Shown: in pieces, positions 36,205-47,100 of the stretch
How the letters are laid out: the number at the start of each line of letters is the position of its first letter
How positions within the stretch are numbered: the first letter of the stretch is position 1
Assembly: GCA_016208305.1 (NCBI GenBank)
Contig: JACQYI010000078.1
Location: 248,001-312,000, forward strand
DNA from: Oscillatoriophycideae cyanobacterium NC_groundwater_1537_Pr4_S-0.65um_50_18
GTDB lineage: Bacteria > Cyanobacteriota > Cyanobacteriia > Elainellales > Elainellaceae
Direction: 5' to 3'
Length of the DNA stretch: 64,000 nucleotides
Program-made: the position numbers and the translations under genes
The notes under the pieces: generated by a model
The model's database searches: none
Told to the model about the DNA's origin: nothing
What the model saw: only the letters and a program-made list of their open reading frames with translations

Positions 36205-38445
36205 TTAATAGCGCTCCCAATAAGGCTGGAAGCCGCGTCTTCTCAACAGATCGACCTGGATTTGCTGAGTGCGATCGCTCAATTCAGTCTCCAACGTGGG
36301 GCTGGATTTTTGCAGGGCTTGAAATCTCTCTAGGGCATCCAGCGGTCGGTCTTGCGCCAGCTTGAGTTCTGCCAAAATCCGCTGAGTGTCCGTGTCGTCG
36401 GTGCGGAGCGCCAAAACCTGGGTGTAGAGCTGTTCAGCTTCGGCGAAGCGTTTTTGCTGAAAGCGCACACCCCCCAAGGCCGACAGCGCCGCCGGATTGT
36501 TAGGCTGGGTGTTCAAAATGCCTTCATAGGCTTGGCTCGCCATCGGCAGGTTGCCCAATCTTTGCGCCAGATCGCCTTGAATAAACGCTGCGCCGATGCG
36601 ATCGGGGTTGGTTGCTAAAATCTGCTCAACGCGCGCCTGGGCTTTGGCCGGATCGCGGGCTGCCCAAAGCTGCACCCAGCGGAGATTAACGCCAATGCTG
36701 TCGGGATCGATCGCCAAAAGCTGATCATACAAAGCCTCTCGCTGTGCGTCAGCAGGCAGGGCACCTGCCAGCAAAAAGAGTTCTGACGGGGTGGCGCGAT
36801 CGCTTTGCCCCTGCGCCAAAATTGCCTCTGCCTGGGCTTGAGAGATTTTTTGCAGCCGATACGCGACTCCGGCCTGCCCCAGTTGACCCGCCAAATCTTC
36901 AGGATTGGCTGCGACTAGCCTGTCGTAAATGCTGAGGGCATCTGTGGGCTTGTCTTGCGCCAGATAAATGCCTGCCAAGCCCCGCAGTGCATCTCGCATC
37001 ACGGCTTCGCCCAAGTTGCGATCGATAATTTTTTGATACCGCTGAGCGCTGGCCTCTAGGTTGCCCTCTTGGCGCTCAATTTCGGCAAACAGAAAATCTG
37101 TAGCTGGATCTTTGCTACCCACAGGTGTGGCATCGTAGGCCGTTAATGCCTGTCTAGCAGCCGCTCGATCGCCTTGCTGTAGCGCAATCTGGGCAATGCG
37201 GAAGTTAAAAAACGGCACGTTAATGCCCGTTTGCAGCGCAGATTGAAACAGCGGTAAAAATTCGGGCTGGGGTGGATCAATCCGCAGCAAAGCCAGCGTT
37301 AGGGAACGGCGATCGCTAGGCTGGGTCGGCAATGTGCTCAAGGTCTGCTGTAGCTGCTGCTGAAGCTCAGCTTTTGAGATTTGCCCTAGCTGCTGCTTCA
37401 GCACCGACTGCTTGACGGCAACACTCTGGTTTTGCGGCTGCTGAGCGGCAGCTTTTTCATAGAGGGGCAGTGCCTCAGCTTGAGTAGATGGCTCATCGCT
37501 CAGCACATCGGCTATTTCAATCAGTAACGAAGGAGCCGGATCGGGGGTTTGCTGCAAGACCTGGCGATATAGCCCGATGGCGCTGCTGTATAGATCGGCG
37601 TTTTGAGCCTGACGCCCGATAGTGCTGAGGGCACGAGCCAAAGGCAGCATGGCATCAGGGCGATCGATCAGCGGTTCCAGCAGGTTCAAAGCTGCGTCAA
37701 TCTGGTAGTCAGCGGCATAGGCCGAGGCCAGTGCTGTGCGCAGATAGATTTCTTCAGGGGACGATTGCAGCCTCGGCTGCAAGACCTGAATGGCGCGGTC
37801 GGGGCTGCCTGTCTCTTGCAGCGAGAGGGCATAGGCCGGAATAGCCGCATTGGGAATCGTTTTGCCCGTGGCGAGATAGCGATCGAATAGGGCGAGGCTT
37901 TCTAGATAATCATTGCTGTAGGCATAGACCTGAGCGGCTCCCAAAATTACATCGGCTGTGGGGTTGCCCGTTAGCAGGAGCTGATAATCGGCGATCGCCG
38001 CTGCAAAGTTGCTTTGATAGCCATAGAGTAAGGCGCGCTGCGTCCGAGCCGCAGTGTCTGTCGGGGTAAGGGTGAGGAGCGTAGTCAGGGCTGCAATGCC
38101 TCCGGGCTGCCATTCTGGGCGATAGCTGCCCAACTGCCCTAGGGCGGTCAAGGCTTGCCGATTCTGCGGGTCTTGCGCCACCACCTGCTGATAAGCTTGC
38201 CAAGCGTTGGCATCCTGTCCGGCGCGTTGATAGGCGATCGCCAAACCCAGCCTTGCCTCACGAGATTGCGGATTGCTTTGCAGCGTTTGCCGGAAGGCCG
38301 CAATCGCATCATTGACCCAGCCGCGATTGAGCAGTGTATAGCCATCAGCCGCTTGGGCTTGAGTTGGCGGGGCGTTGCAGGCAATCCCTAAGATTGACAG
38401 CCCCATTGCGGAAATCATCAACCGCCGTCTCCAATTCTGATTCAT
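36205..38445 (-). CDS. TPR-repeat scaffold protein, BcsC/PgaA N-terminal-like
   Basis: 746 residues from ATG 38445 (GGGGA 6 bp upstream); a TTG four codons earlier is less likely. A signal peptide (ISAMGLSILGIACNAPPTQAQA) leads into about 18 tandem TPR-like helix pairs (LLNRGWVNDAIAAFRQTLQ..., ALSALGGVRFQQKRFAEAEQLY). E. coli BcsC and PgaA carry such TPRs fused to an outer-membrane barrel; here the barrel is missing and a separate barrel gene precedes it. It probably forms the periplasmic scaffold of the secretion route. Confidence 0.82.
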   Translation of the reverse strand: MNQNWRRRLMISAMGLSILGIACNAPPTQAQAADGYTLLNRGWVNDAIAAFRQTLQSNPQSREARLGLAIAYQRAGQDANAWQAYQQVVAQDPQNRQALTALGQLGSYRPEWQPGGIAALTTLLTLTPTDTAARTQRALLYGYQSNFAAAIADYQLLLTGNPTADVILGAAQVYAYSNDYLESLALFDRYLATGKTIPNAAIPAYALSLQETGSPDRAIQVLQPRLQSSPEEIYLRTALASAYAADYQIDAALNLLEPLIDRPDAMLPLARALSTIGRQAQNADLYSSAIGLYRQVLQQTPDPAPSLLIEIADVLSDEPSTQAEALPLYEKAAAQQPQNQSVAVKQSVLKQQLGQISKAELQQQLQQTLSTLPTQPSDRRSLTLALLRIDPPQPEFLPLFQSALQTGINVPFFNFRIAQIALQQGDRAAARQALTAYDATPVGSKDPATDFLFAEIERQEGNLEASAQRYQKIIDRNLGEAVMRDALRGLAGIYLAQDKPTDALSIYDRLVAANPEDLAGQLGQAGVAYRLQKISQAQAEAILAQGQSDRATPSELFLLAGALPADAQREALYDQLLAIDPDSIGVNLRWVQLWAARDPAKAQARVEQILATNPDRIGAAFIQGDLAQRLGNLPMASQAYEGILNTQPNNPAALSALGGVRFQQKRFAEAEQLYTQVLALRTDDTDTQRILAELKLAQDRPLDALERFQALQKSSPTLETELSDRTQQIQVDLLRRRGFQPYWERY

Positions 38446-38537
38446 CGCTTTCCCCAATCCCGCTTTAATTAATCAATGCCGCTAACGCAAGGCGCTGCCA
38501 AAACCAAAACTTAAAACCAAAACTTTGAAATCAAAAC

Positions 38538-40133
38538 TTAAGGTCGAAACTTCAGGTCAAAATCTGCGCGAATGCGAAGACCCAGCACCGTATCTGAGAA
38601 GCCGTCTCGCTGTTGAAACGTTGCACCCGCCCGAAGATTTGACGCTAGCCGAATGTCATAAAACAGTTCCAACACATCGGGGATATTGTCGCCACGATCT
38701 TGCCGCAGCGTATCGTTTGAGAGCAGCCGACCATAAGCTAAACCCAAGCGATCGTCTGGCATAAACAAATCCAGCAGGTTAATCCCGAAGCTGTAGGTAT
38801 GGCCCCCCCGATCGAGTTCCAGGTTTTGGTAATGCCCATAGCGACCAAACAAGCCTAGATTTAGCTCAGGGATAAACATCTCGGCATTAATGCCAAATGC
38901 CTCTTCTTCATCCCCCGATTCCAAGCCAAACGAGTCGTCGCCTCTAGAAAATTGAAAGATTTCCCGGAAACCATCTTGCTGTCCGGCATCGCGATCGCGG
39001 CTGTAGGTACCGCGCACCACAAGATTGCCCAATCGCAGACCCACTTCTCCCGCAAAGCCATCGAAGGCAAAGTCGCCTAAGTTGCGGCTCGATGAAAAAG
39101 CAGCGGCTTTGAAGTTGAGGATGTCGGTTACGTCCCAGTTCACCAGCGCCCCTGGACGAGAACCGATTCCGGTTGCTGCCAAAGCCGGATTGGTCTGAAA
39201 AACAGGATTAAAAAAGTGGGTGACAGAATCTTTGGCGAAGCTGTTGCGATCGAAATAGGAGGTCAGATCGATCAGCCCTGCCGTGATGCGCAAATTGGCT
39301 AACGAGTCGGGTGAGAAGGTGACATACAGCTCGTTTAAATCTAGGTTGACGGCATTAGAATCGGAAAACCCTTCACCTGCTGTCAGATCCAGCGTTGCTC
39401 CAAATAATAGATTGGGCGTTACCACGTAAAGACCTGTGGCTCTGATGCGCCCAGAAGACTCACCATCTTGTAAGACATAGGCGCTCTGAACATGCACCAA
39501 CGGTTCCCCTACCAAGCTGGTTTTAGTGACTTCGGTGGGGTTAGCGTCTCGTGCGTCTGCCACTGCCTCATCAGAGTCAGGCTGTTGGGCTAGGCTAAGC
39601 GGCTCGGTTTGGGCAGAGTCAGGCGACTGGCTGGCATCGATCGCGGGTGAAACTTCTGGTGCTGGGTTCTGATCTGAACTCCGATCGGGATTCAGCGCTA
39701 GATTTAGAACAGAAGATGTTTCAAAAGCTGAGATTGCATCGGGTGCAGGGGGTGATGCCATAGCCATCGGTAGATCTAACCGAGCGGTAGAGGCTTGCTC
39801 TAGCGCTTTCATATCAGGCGAGTCAGGAAAATCTGCGATAGTTGGAAATCCTGACTCATCGCTGCCAACTGCGAGAGATGTCTCAAATGACCGATCGCGT
39901 GACTGAACGGGAGATAGATCAGCAGATGAATCAGCAGATGGATCAGCAGATGGATTAGGAGTGGAGCGATCGCCGCTTTCTATCACTCCCGCTTGCGCAG
40001 AGTTTACTTTTAATACACAATCTGCTCCCACAACTAAAATAGTAGAGAGGACTCCAGCTAAAATAAAAATTCTTTGAGATGAATGAGCCGATCGACTCAT
40101 ACGATGGATAGCTTTACGCGCTTGTGGATGCAT
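38538..40133 (-). CDS. Outer-membrane beta-barrel, porin-like, first gene of the polysaccharide operon
   Basis: 531 residues with a long signal region (IFILAGVLSTILVVGADCV) and an acidic Ser/Asp/Pro-rich N-terminal segment (about 50-190, including a PSADPSADSSADLS repeat). From residue 200 the sequence alternates polar and hydrophobic residues as in porins: LRITAGLIDLTSYFDRNSF, GLRLGNLVVRGTYSRDRD, ending in LGLRIRADFDLKFRP with a near-terminal aromatic. No SLH or TPR domain. By position it is the likely export pore, the role of the BcsC barrel. A carbohydrate-porin relation is possible. Confidence 0.72.
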   Translation of the reverse strand: MHPQARKAIHRMSRSAHSSQRIFILAGVLSTILVVGADCVLKVNSAQAGVIESGDRSTPNPSADPSADSSADLSPVQSRDRSFETSLAVGSDESGFPTIADFPDSPDMKALEQASTARLDLPMAMASPPAPDAISAFETSSVLNLALNPDRSSDQNPAPEVSPAIDASQSPDSAQTEPLSLAQQPDSDEAVADARDANPTEVTKTSLVGEPLVHVQSAYVLQDGESSGRIRATGLYVVTPNLLFGATLDLTAGEGFSDSNAVNLDLNELYVTFSPDSLANLRITAGLIDLTSYFDRNSFAKDSVTHFFNPVFQTNPALAATGIGSRPGALVNWDVTDILNFKAAAFSSSRNLGDFAFDGFAGEVGLRLGNLVVRGTYSRDRDAGQQDGFREIFQFSRGDDSFGLESGDEEEAFGINAEMFIPELNLGLFGRYGHYQNLELDRGGHTYSFGINLLDLFMPDDRLGLAYGRLLSNDTLRQDRGDNIPDVLELFYDIRLASNLRAGATFQQRDGFSDTVLGLRIRADFDLKFRP

Positions 40134-41813
40134 TCTTCTTACCAGATGTTCTGAAAAAATCCCAAAGGGGTATATGCCTAATACATTGCAAACGATCGCA
40201 GGAATCTACTCCAGAACTGAACGTTGGCGCTATCGAGATCAATGCGATCTCCCTCAAAAATATGGATACTCATCATCAGCTTTGATGCGTCAATGGCGAG
40301 TGGATAATGGCTATCCCTTGCCCCCAGCCCATATTACAAATTCGGGTAGATGTGCTCAGGATAGAATGCTGATTTAGCAAAACGAACTGAGCTGCCTGAT
40401 GGGGCTTTAAGACAAACAAAAGGGTGTAGTATTGCCTGATTTAAACCAAGCTAAGGAAAAGAGAATCAGCTCTCTGTAAACCCATATCAGATCTGACCTT
40501 TCTCAACCTCTCCTCATTCAGGAGCGCTGTCATAGGCGATCAGATTATCGCTATGTCGCTCCAGATTGAATGAATACAACTTTAGTAAAGCTAGATACAA
40601 ATCATGCCTGGAATGCAATATTTTTGGCTTATCTCGTTATCAACCCTGATAGTCATCTTTCAAAGATGTAGAACTTGTTGTTCAAATTTTGGAGCACCCG
40701 GCAGCAAAGGCCGTTTGTCGCAAAGGTAGTGCATTTATAGCTTTGCTATTGTCTCTAAAAGGAGAAGCTTAAGAAAGCGCGATATGGCTAAATTCTATCT
40801 GCTTATCCTGCAAAACTCTTAAGGAAGCGTGATGAATTCCACGATTTTGTGTAAAGGGAACACAAATCTTTCCGGGTTTGTACTCAGTTCAATTTTTTGT
40901 TGCGCTTCGCGATCGCACAAGGTCTATTTGCTACGTTCGGTTTGGCTACAGGCTTTGTAGAATCAGCCCCATAGCCCCTATCAAGAGAGGGCGACAGCCG
41001 TATCAGTATGTTAGAACATGAAGGAGAAGCGTCAATTTTCTAATATTCGTTAAAAATCAAATTTTTTAGGAAAAATTTCCGGATTAAGAAATCTAAGCTT
41101 GAATAGATACAGATATTGCCATCAACATTTGAATCTGATTTAGGATGACTCTAATCTCGATCACTTGACGATATAGTGTCTCCTAAGCGATGTTTAAATC
41201 ACGATTCAACAATGTTTAGATCGATGTTTGAATCGCTACTTTTATACTTTACATTTCTCGTAAAACACTTGGCATAATCTTGTATTGCAGAGATGCATTT
41301 ATGCTCATATCTTCTTTATGCTTTTGAGGGACATCTTTATCAACCGAAAATACGACTGTCCGTAAAAACTGGTAGGCTTAGCAAATAAAGAACCGCACTA
41401 TCAGACGACATCAGAATCCTACGTTTGAGACTTCTGATGAAATTTCTGAGACCCATACTAGCTAAGCCTTGTGCAAGAACGATGCACGGTCAGCAAGGGA
41501 TGCACTACCCGCAAAGCTTATACCGATTGAACATGCTGGCGTGGATTTTGCTCAGAGTTTTCAGGGTACTGATCTACTGCTAGAGTATTCCAGATTTGTT
41601 GGGCTTGTGCTGTGTGCGGAGAAACTTTTTAAGCATCCTTTCAATGATTTGGCGTGAGATTTCATCGAGCCGAACTTTACTCTCTAGCAAGTTCGTCTGT
41701 CAAAACCTGAGCAGGTTGATAAGACTCAACGCTCTAATTTTGCCTCAATCATTCTCATCTCCAGACTGAATGCCAACTGCCCCTAACCCCAATAACCTGA
41801 GCCGGAGCATCCA
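40134..41813. promoter_or_regulatory. 1.7-kb divergent control region between the polysaccharide and phototaxis operons
   Basis: No convincing gene; two plus-strand frames (40174-40377, 41469-41657) lack family features and ribosome-binding sites. It holds three near-identical CRATGTTTRRATC elements (41188-41200, 41210-41222, 41222-41234) and a potentially folded segment at 41374-41487. The length is unusual for the window, and an undetected small RNA or long leader is plausible. Confidence 0.4.
41374..41487 (+). ncRNA. Candidate structured RNA or leader
   Basis: AGGCTTAGC (41374-41382) pairs exactly with GCTAAGCCT (41461-41469), enclosing the hairpin ATCAGAA/TTCTGAT (41410-41416, 41432-41438). 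It is followed by GTGCA (41471-41475)/TGCAC (41483-41487). This is a nested helix pattern about 330 nt upstream of the pix operon. It matches no riboswitch class I know. Confidence 0.3.
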
Positions 41814-42986
41814 ATGAATACCATCTCTATGGGCGCATATAGACCCTCCCAGAAACTACATCCGCTAAGCCTCTTGGCCCAACTGACCAGCCGTCAAACC
41901 AGCGGATGTTTACAAGTATCCAGTGGAACAGTCACTTGGTCACTGTATCTAGAGCATGGCAAGCTAATCTATGTTTCCAATACGGTGGATTCGTTTGGAC
42001 GACTCGATCGCCAGCTACGTCGCCTCAGTGCCCAAGTTCCCAGTTTGATCAGTGCGGTTCGTGTCCAACTACGGCTATTATTTGAAAATTCACCGAACAG
42101 CCGTCTGCCCCACGGTCGAGACTACGAGGCAATTTGCTGGCTGGTTGAGCAGCAGCACCTGACTTCGGCACAAGCAGCAAAATTAATTGAGGATCTGGCC
42201 AAAGAGGTGCTGGAGTCCTTTCTGTTGGCTCAAATGGGCAGCTATGAAGTCATTGAGCAAGATCTGCTGAGTGAATTGCCCCGGCTGTGTCAGCTTGACC
42301 CACGCCCCCTCGTGGAATATTGCCAAAACCATCTGCGGCGCAGACATCTCTCTGGGCAGTCCCCTGGGGTCGGTGAGCAACCTCGGATTATGAACTCAAA
42401 CGGGGTTCGTCCAGCGACTGAGCCAAAAGTTGAGCCAGAGATTGGGCAGAAAACAGAGCAGAAAACGGAGCAGAAACCTCAACCGCCCTATTCTGACTAT
42501 CAACCTGCTCGCTATGAACCTAGCCCTGCTAAGGCCACAAGCTACACCCCAACAAACAGCCCTGCTAGCAACTTGGCTAACAATGGTTCCCCTAGAGTTG
42601 AGCAGCCTGCACCTGCCAAAACGACCTATACGATCGCTTGCATTGATGACAGCCCCACGGTTCTACAGGCTATTAAGTCATTTCTAGATGACAAAAGCTT
42701 TTCTGTCGTTGCGATTGGCGATCCGGTAAAAGCTCTAATGCAGGTCATCCGGAGCAGACCTGACTTGATCTTGTTGGATGTAACAATGCCCAATTTAGAT
42801 GGCTATGAACTCTGCTCTCTGCTCCGAAAACATCCTAATTTTAGGCATACACCTATCGTGATGGTAACGGGTAACACCGGATTTATCGATCGCGCCAAAG
42901 CCAAGCTGGTTGGGGCGTCAGGCTATCTGACGAAGCCATTCACTCAGCCTGATTTGATCAAGGTTGTGTTCAAGCATTTAACTTAG
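41814..42986 (+). CDS. pixG: PATAN-domain response regulator (PixG/PilG-like)
   Basis: 390 residues. The N-terminal half (about 15-170; KLHPLSLLAQLTSRQTSGCLQVS, SLYLEHGKLIYVSN) is a PATAN/DUF4388 domain; a Gln/Pro/Lys-rich linker with a TEQKTEQK repeat follows; residues 275-390 form a receiver with phospho-acceptor Asp322 (LILLDVTMPNLDG) and Lys in LTKPF. In Synechocystis such proteins (PixG, PilG) are the output regulators of pilus motility, and PATAN domains interact with the PilB/PilC motor control. First gene of the operon, matching pixG order. Confidence 0.85.
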   Translation: MNTISMGAYRPSQKLHPLSLLAQLTSRQTSGCLQVSSGTVTWSLYLEHGKLIYVSNTVDSFGRLDRQLRRLSAQVPSLISAVRVQLRLLFENSPNSRLPHGRDYEAICWLVEQQHLTSAQAAKLIEDLAKEVLESFLLAQMGSYEVIEQDLLSELPRLCQLDPRPLVEYCQNHLRRRHLSGQSPGVGEQPRIMNSNGVRPATEPKVEPEIGQKTEQKTEQKPQPPYSDYQPARYEPSPAKATSYTPTNSPASNLANNGSPRVEQPAPAKTTYTIACIDDSPTVLQAIKSFLDDKSFSVVAIGDPVKALMQVIRSRPDLILLDVTMPNLDGYELCSLLRKHPNFRHTPIVMVTGNTGFIDRAKAKLVGASGYLTKPFTQPDLIKVVFKHLT

Positions 42987-43141
42987 ATTGACGTTTTTAG
43001 ATTGGGCTTCACAATACCAATCTGTACCCAATCTATACCTAATATTTCATGTCCGATGTATCAAATCTTCCTGAACTGGAAGATTATCCGGACACCCATT
43101 TTTCCTGCCGAAATAAGTAGTTGATCTAGAGGAAGGCAAAG

Positions 43142-43519
43142 ATGAGTACGACGCTCATGGGCACGATTTTGGTTGTAGAAGACACACCTTCTGAAATGGA
43201 GTTGATGAGCTACTACCTGCGAGAAAGTGGCTACTCTGTGATTAACGCAATTAGTGCTAAAGAAGCGTTGAATAAAGCCGTTGAGCAGCAGCCAGATATC
43301 ATCATTACTGACGTAGTGATGCCAGGTATGAGCGGATTTGAGCTGTGTCGTAGTTTGAAAAAACATCCTGTTATTGGAAAAGTACCTATCATTATCTGCA
43401 CCTCAAAAAATCAAGAAATCGATCGCCTTTGGGGAATGAGGCAGGGTGCAGACGCATATATTACAAAACCCTTTACCCGTGAACAGCTTGTTCGTGTTGT
43501 GAAATCAGTGGGGGGCTAA
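43142..43519 (+). CDS. pixH: CheY-like response regulator (PixH/PilH-like)
   Basis: 125 residues, a lone receiver: VVEDTPSEMEL acidic pocket, phospho-acceptor Asp57 (IIITDVVMPGMSGFEL), Thr/Ser in IICTSK and Lys in ITKPF. Ribosome-binding site GAGGAAGG just before ATG 43142. In the pix/pil systems the PilH-type regulator competes with PilG for phosphate. Ten bp separate it from the CheW gene. Confidence 0.87.
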   Translation: MSTTLMGTILVVEDTPSEMELMSYYLRESGYSVINAISAKEALNKAVEQQPDIIITDVVMPGMSGFELCRSLKKHPVIGKVPIIICTSKNQEIDRLWGMRQGADAYITKPFTREQLVRVVKSVGG

Positions 43520-43529
43520 CGCTAAAGCC

Positions 43530-44054
43530 ATGTCTATGAATCCATCTGCACTCTCTCTGCCGGAGAATCTACAATCGCAGAAAATCCCAGGAGAAGCGTA
43601 TTTGAAGTTCCATGTGAATCGGCAAATTCCAGCCGTTTTTTCGATGCGCTATGTGCAGGAAGCCCTGATTCTCCCCTCGCGTCGCCTTACGCCCATGCCC
43701 AACATGCCTGCCCCCATGATGGGCTTGATGAATCGCCGCAGCCGGGTGATTTGGGTCATAGATTTGGCGCAGCTTCTGGGTTTGTCGGTGTTAGATGCCA
43801 GCAGTACTCAGCAATACATGCTGATTTTAATTCAGGTGGGGAGCATCCCTTTGGGATTAGCGGTTCACCAAGTTGAAGGCATGACCCGATTAGAAGCCAA
43901 TGCGATTCAATCTCCTGTAGGGCAGGTGACTGCTTCGTTAGTGCCCTATCTGCGCGGCTGCGTTCTTCAGCAGCAATCAGAAAAACAAGAAATTCTCTTA
44001 GTGCTGGACGGCGAGGCGATCGCCCAATCTTCTATCCTTCGCAACCCCAGTTAG
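43530..44054 (+). CDS. pixI: CheW-like coupling protein (PixI/PilI-like)
   Basis: 174 residues. YLKFHVNRQIPAVFSMRYVQEALILP, MGLMNRRSRVIWVIDLAQLLGL and GLAVHQVEGMTRLEANAIQSP trace the CheW fold, which bridges the receptor to the CheA-type kinase. Third gene, between pixH and the receptor as in the pix/pil operons. Confidence 0.87.
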   Translation: MSMNPSALSLPENLQSQKIPGEAYLKFHVNRQIPAVFSMRYVQEALILPSRRLTPMPNMPAPMMGLMNRRSRVIWVIDLAQLLGLSVLDASSTQQYMLILIQVGSIPLGLAVHQVEGMTRLEANAIQSPVGQVTASLVPYLRGCVLQQQSEKQEILLVLDGEAIAQSSILRNPS

Positions 44055-44125
44055 CCTGCTGTCTAAATTTGATTAAATTTTTCTTCCATTCATCCGAATC
44101 ATATGCGCCCTGAGGCCTTTTCGCT

Positions 44126-47100
44126 ATGACGATTCAACCCCGCCCAATTTCTACCAAATCCGATCGCCCTTCTGAGGACTCTTCTTCCCATTCTTCAGAA
44201 TTGTCTCCTGATCTGGCTAGCCGTTCGGCTGCTGTAGGGCAGCAGCCAGATGCAAAGTCCACCTCTACTCGCTTGCATTGGTTTCACGCGATGCCTGTGC
44301 GTCGCAAGCAGCTTTTGGCGCTCTTTGCCTCAGAAGCTCTGTCGGCTATTGGACTCGTGGGGGTTGGTTCTTGGCTCATTGTTCGAGCAGGGCACGAGCA
44401 ACTCGTCAACCAGGCCAAGTCTGAAGTGGCCGTGACCAAAGTCACCTATGACATTAAGGTCAATCAGATGGGCTTTGGCTTTCGCGGTCAGTCTGATAAC
44501 GCGACGATCGTACAGGCGGCAAGAGACTATGCGGCTGGGCGATCAGTTTCGCCAGAGCTACGGGCACGCGTCAAAGAGATCTTGCAAAATGAGGTCACAG
44601 CTCGCAACATTGAATACGCTACACTGGTTGGCCCTGATTTGCGAATTATCTCTAGCGCCAACGCTGAACGCATTGGAGATAAGTTTGATCCAGATGGGTT
44701 AGTGGGAACAGTCGTCGCCAACCCCCGACAGATTAAGGCCAACTCTATTGTCAATTGGTCAGAGCTAAAAAGAGAAGCCCCCCCTTTGCCCGATGGCTTT
44801 AGCGAAAAGGATGCACTGATCCGCTATACCGTGACCCCAGTCAAAGACTCGGAGAGCGACACGGTGATTGGAACTCTGGTATCGGGCGATATTGTCAATG
44901 CCAAAACGCCGATCGTCGAAGGAACGCTAGATGCGTTTGACAATGGCTATAGCGCCGTCTATCAACGCCAGCCCAACGGAGAGTTTGCGCTATCAACTTC
45001 CTTAGATTTAGCTGATTCAGCCGATCTGAAGCAGGCCAAAGCAGGCGTGGCGCTGCCCCCAGATTCCGATCTGCTGCAACGTGCCGCAGATGCGAAAGGT
45101 AAAGCCGTTACCGATCGCGTTACTCTCGGTGGCCAAACCTATACAATGGCGGCTCAAACTCTGAATAATTTTAAGGGTCAGCCCGTTGCCATCTTGGTGC
45201 GTGGTTCATCTGAAGCAGCGCTCAATGCGGCCTTACAGCAAAGCTTGCTGCTGCAACTTGCGGTGGCTGCTCTCGCCATTGCCGCCGATGTTGGGCTGGC
45301 TATTTTGCTAGGACGTTCGATCGCTACCCCCATTGAAGTGCTCGGAAAAGTAACCCGCAGATTTACCCAAGGCGATCGAGCCGCAAGAGCTGAGGTTTTT
45401 GCGAATGATGAAGTGGGGACTTTGGCGATGTCCTTTAACAAAATAGCCGATGATGTAGTCGCTTCTGAGGCCGTGCTCAAGGATCAATATCGTCGCCAAG
45501 AAATCGCCACCAAGCGGGCGCAGCTCCTCACAGACGTGACGCTGCGGATTCGCCAGAGTATTGATGTGGCTGAAATTCTCAACACCTCTGTAGAAGGGGT
45601 ACGGCTGCTTTTTAAAGGCGATCGCGTGTTGATCTACAGATTTACACCCGACTATAAGGGCGGCTTAATCGTAGCGGAATCGGTGGGTGAAGGATGGCTT
45701 AAGGCACTCGGTCAGACTATTTATGACCCCCTCGTACCCGGTTCGATCGAACGGTTCAAGAGCGGCAGAATTTCTACGGTTGAGAACCTGGCAGAATCGA
45801 GTTTGAGCCGCTGCCACTGCGAAATTTTAGAGCGGCTAGAGGTGCAAGCCAACATGGTTGCCCCCATCATCACAGGCGATGATCTGGTCGGTTTGCTTTG
45901 CATTCACCAATGTTCTGGCCCGCGCACCTGGGAGTCTGATGAAATTGACTTGATGCAGCAGTTGTCCACCCAAGTGGGCTATGCGCTCACCCAGGCTACT
46001 CTGCTTCAGCAGCAGCAGGTGACTGCCCGCCAAGAGCAGCAGTCCAACTACATTGTCTCGCGGATGCGGCAGTTCCTCGATCAGCAAAAGATCTTCAACA
46101 CCGTCACCCAAGATCTGCGCGATGCCCTTAGTGCCGATCGCGTTGCGGTCTACTGGTTTAACGATAAGTGGGAAGGCACATTTGTCGCAGAATCTGTCGA
46201 TCGGCTCTATCCAGAGGCGTTAGGAGCCAAGATTGGCGATCCTTGCTTTGCAGAAAAATATGTCGAGCAATATCGACTGGGTCGGGTCAAAGCGACCGAA
46301 AATATCTATGAAGCAGGCTTAACGCCCTGTCATATCGGTCAGCTTGAACCCTTCAAAGTCAAGGCAAATATTGTTACGCCGATTCTGATGAAAAATGAGC
46401 TAGTGGGTCTGTTGATCGCCCATCAATGCTCTGGGCCACGCGCATGGCAAGAAACAGAAATTGCTCTGCTGCGACAGGTAGCCATACAGCTTGGATTTGC
46501 CCTAGAGCAAGCCAACCTATTTGCCCAGCGCGAACAGGCACGCTTAGAAGCAGAGGCATTGCTAGAAGAACAGCGCAGCCAGAGAGAATCGCTGCAAATG
46601 CAGTTGATTAACCTGCTCAGCGATGTAGAAGGGGCAACCCGTGGTGATCTAACCGTCCGGGCAGATGTAACGGCTGGCGAAATTGGGACGGTTGCCGACT
46701 TCTTTAACTCGATCGTAGAAAGCTTGCGGCTGATTGTCACCAAGGTGAAAGAGGCAGCCGTCAAGGTAAACCTATCGCTGGGGGCAAACGAAGGCGCAAT
46801 TCAGCGCTTGGCAGACGAAGCCCTGAAGCAGGTGGAAGAAACCAATCGCACGCTAGATTCCGTCGAGCAAATGACGCAATCGATGGAGGCGGTCGCAGTC
46901 AGCGCCCGTCAAGCCGCTCAGGTGGCACGCACAGCCTCAAACACTGCCGAAAAGGGCGGTGCCGCAATGGATCTGACGGTGCGTAATATTCTTGGGCTGC
47001 GAGAAACGGTGGGCGAAACGGCTAAGAAAGTGAAGCGATTGGGTGAGTCATCGCAGCAAATTTCTCGAGTTGTCTCTCTGATTAACCAGATTGCCATGCA

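Noticed and set aside
40174-40377. 67-codon plus-strand frame in the 1.7-kb control region
   Set aside because: No ribosome-binding site, signal, membrane segment or recognisable motif.
40690-40730. GCAAAGG motifs reminiscent of a c-di-GMP-I riboswitch
   Set aside because: The conserved core and helices of the riboswitch cannot be drawn around them.
41469-41657. 62-codon plus-strand frame upstream of pixG
   Set aside because: Overlaps the potential structured RNA, lacks a ribosome-binding site and looks like chance.
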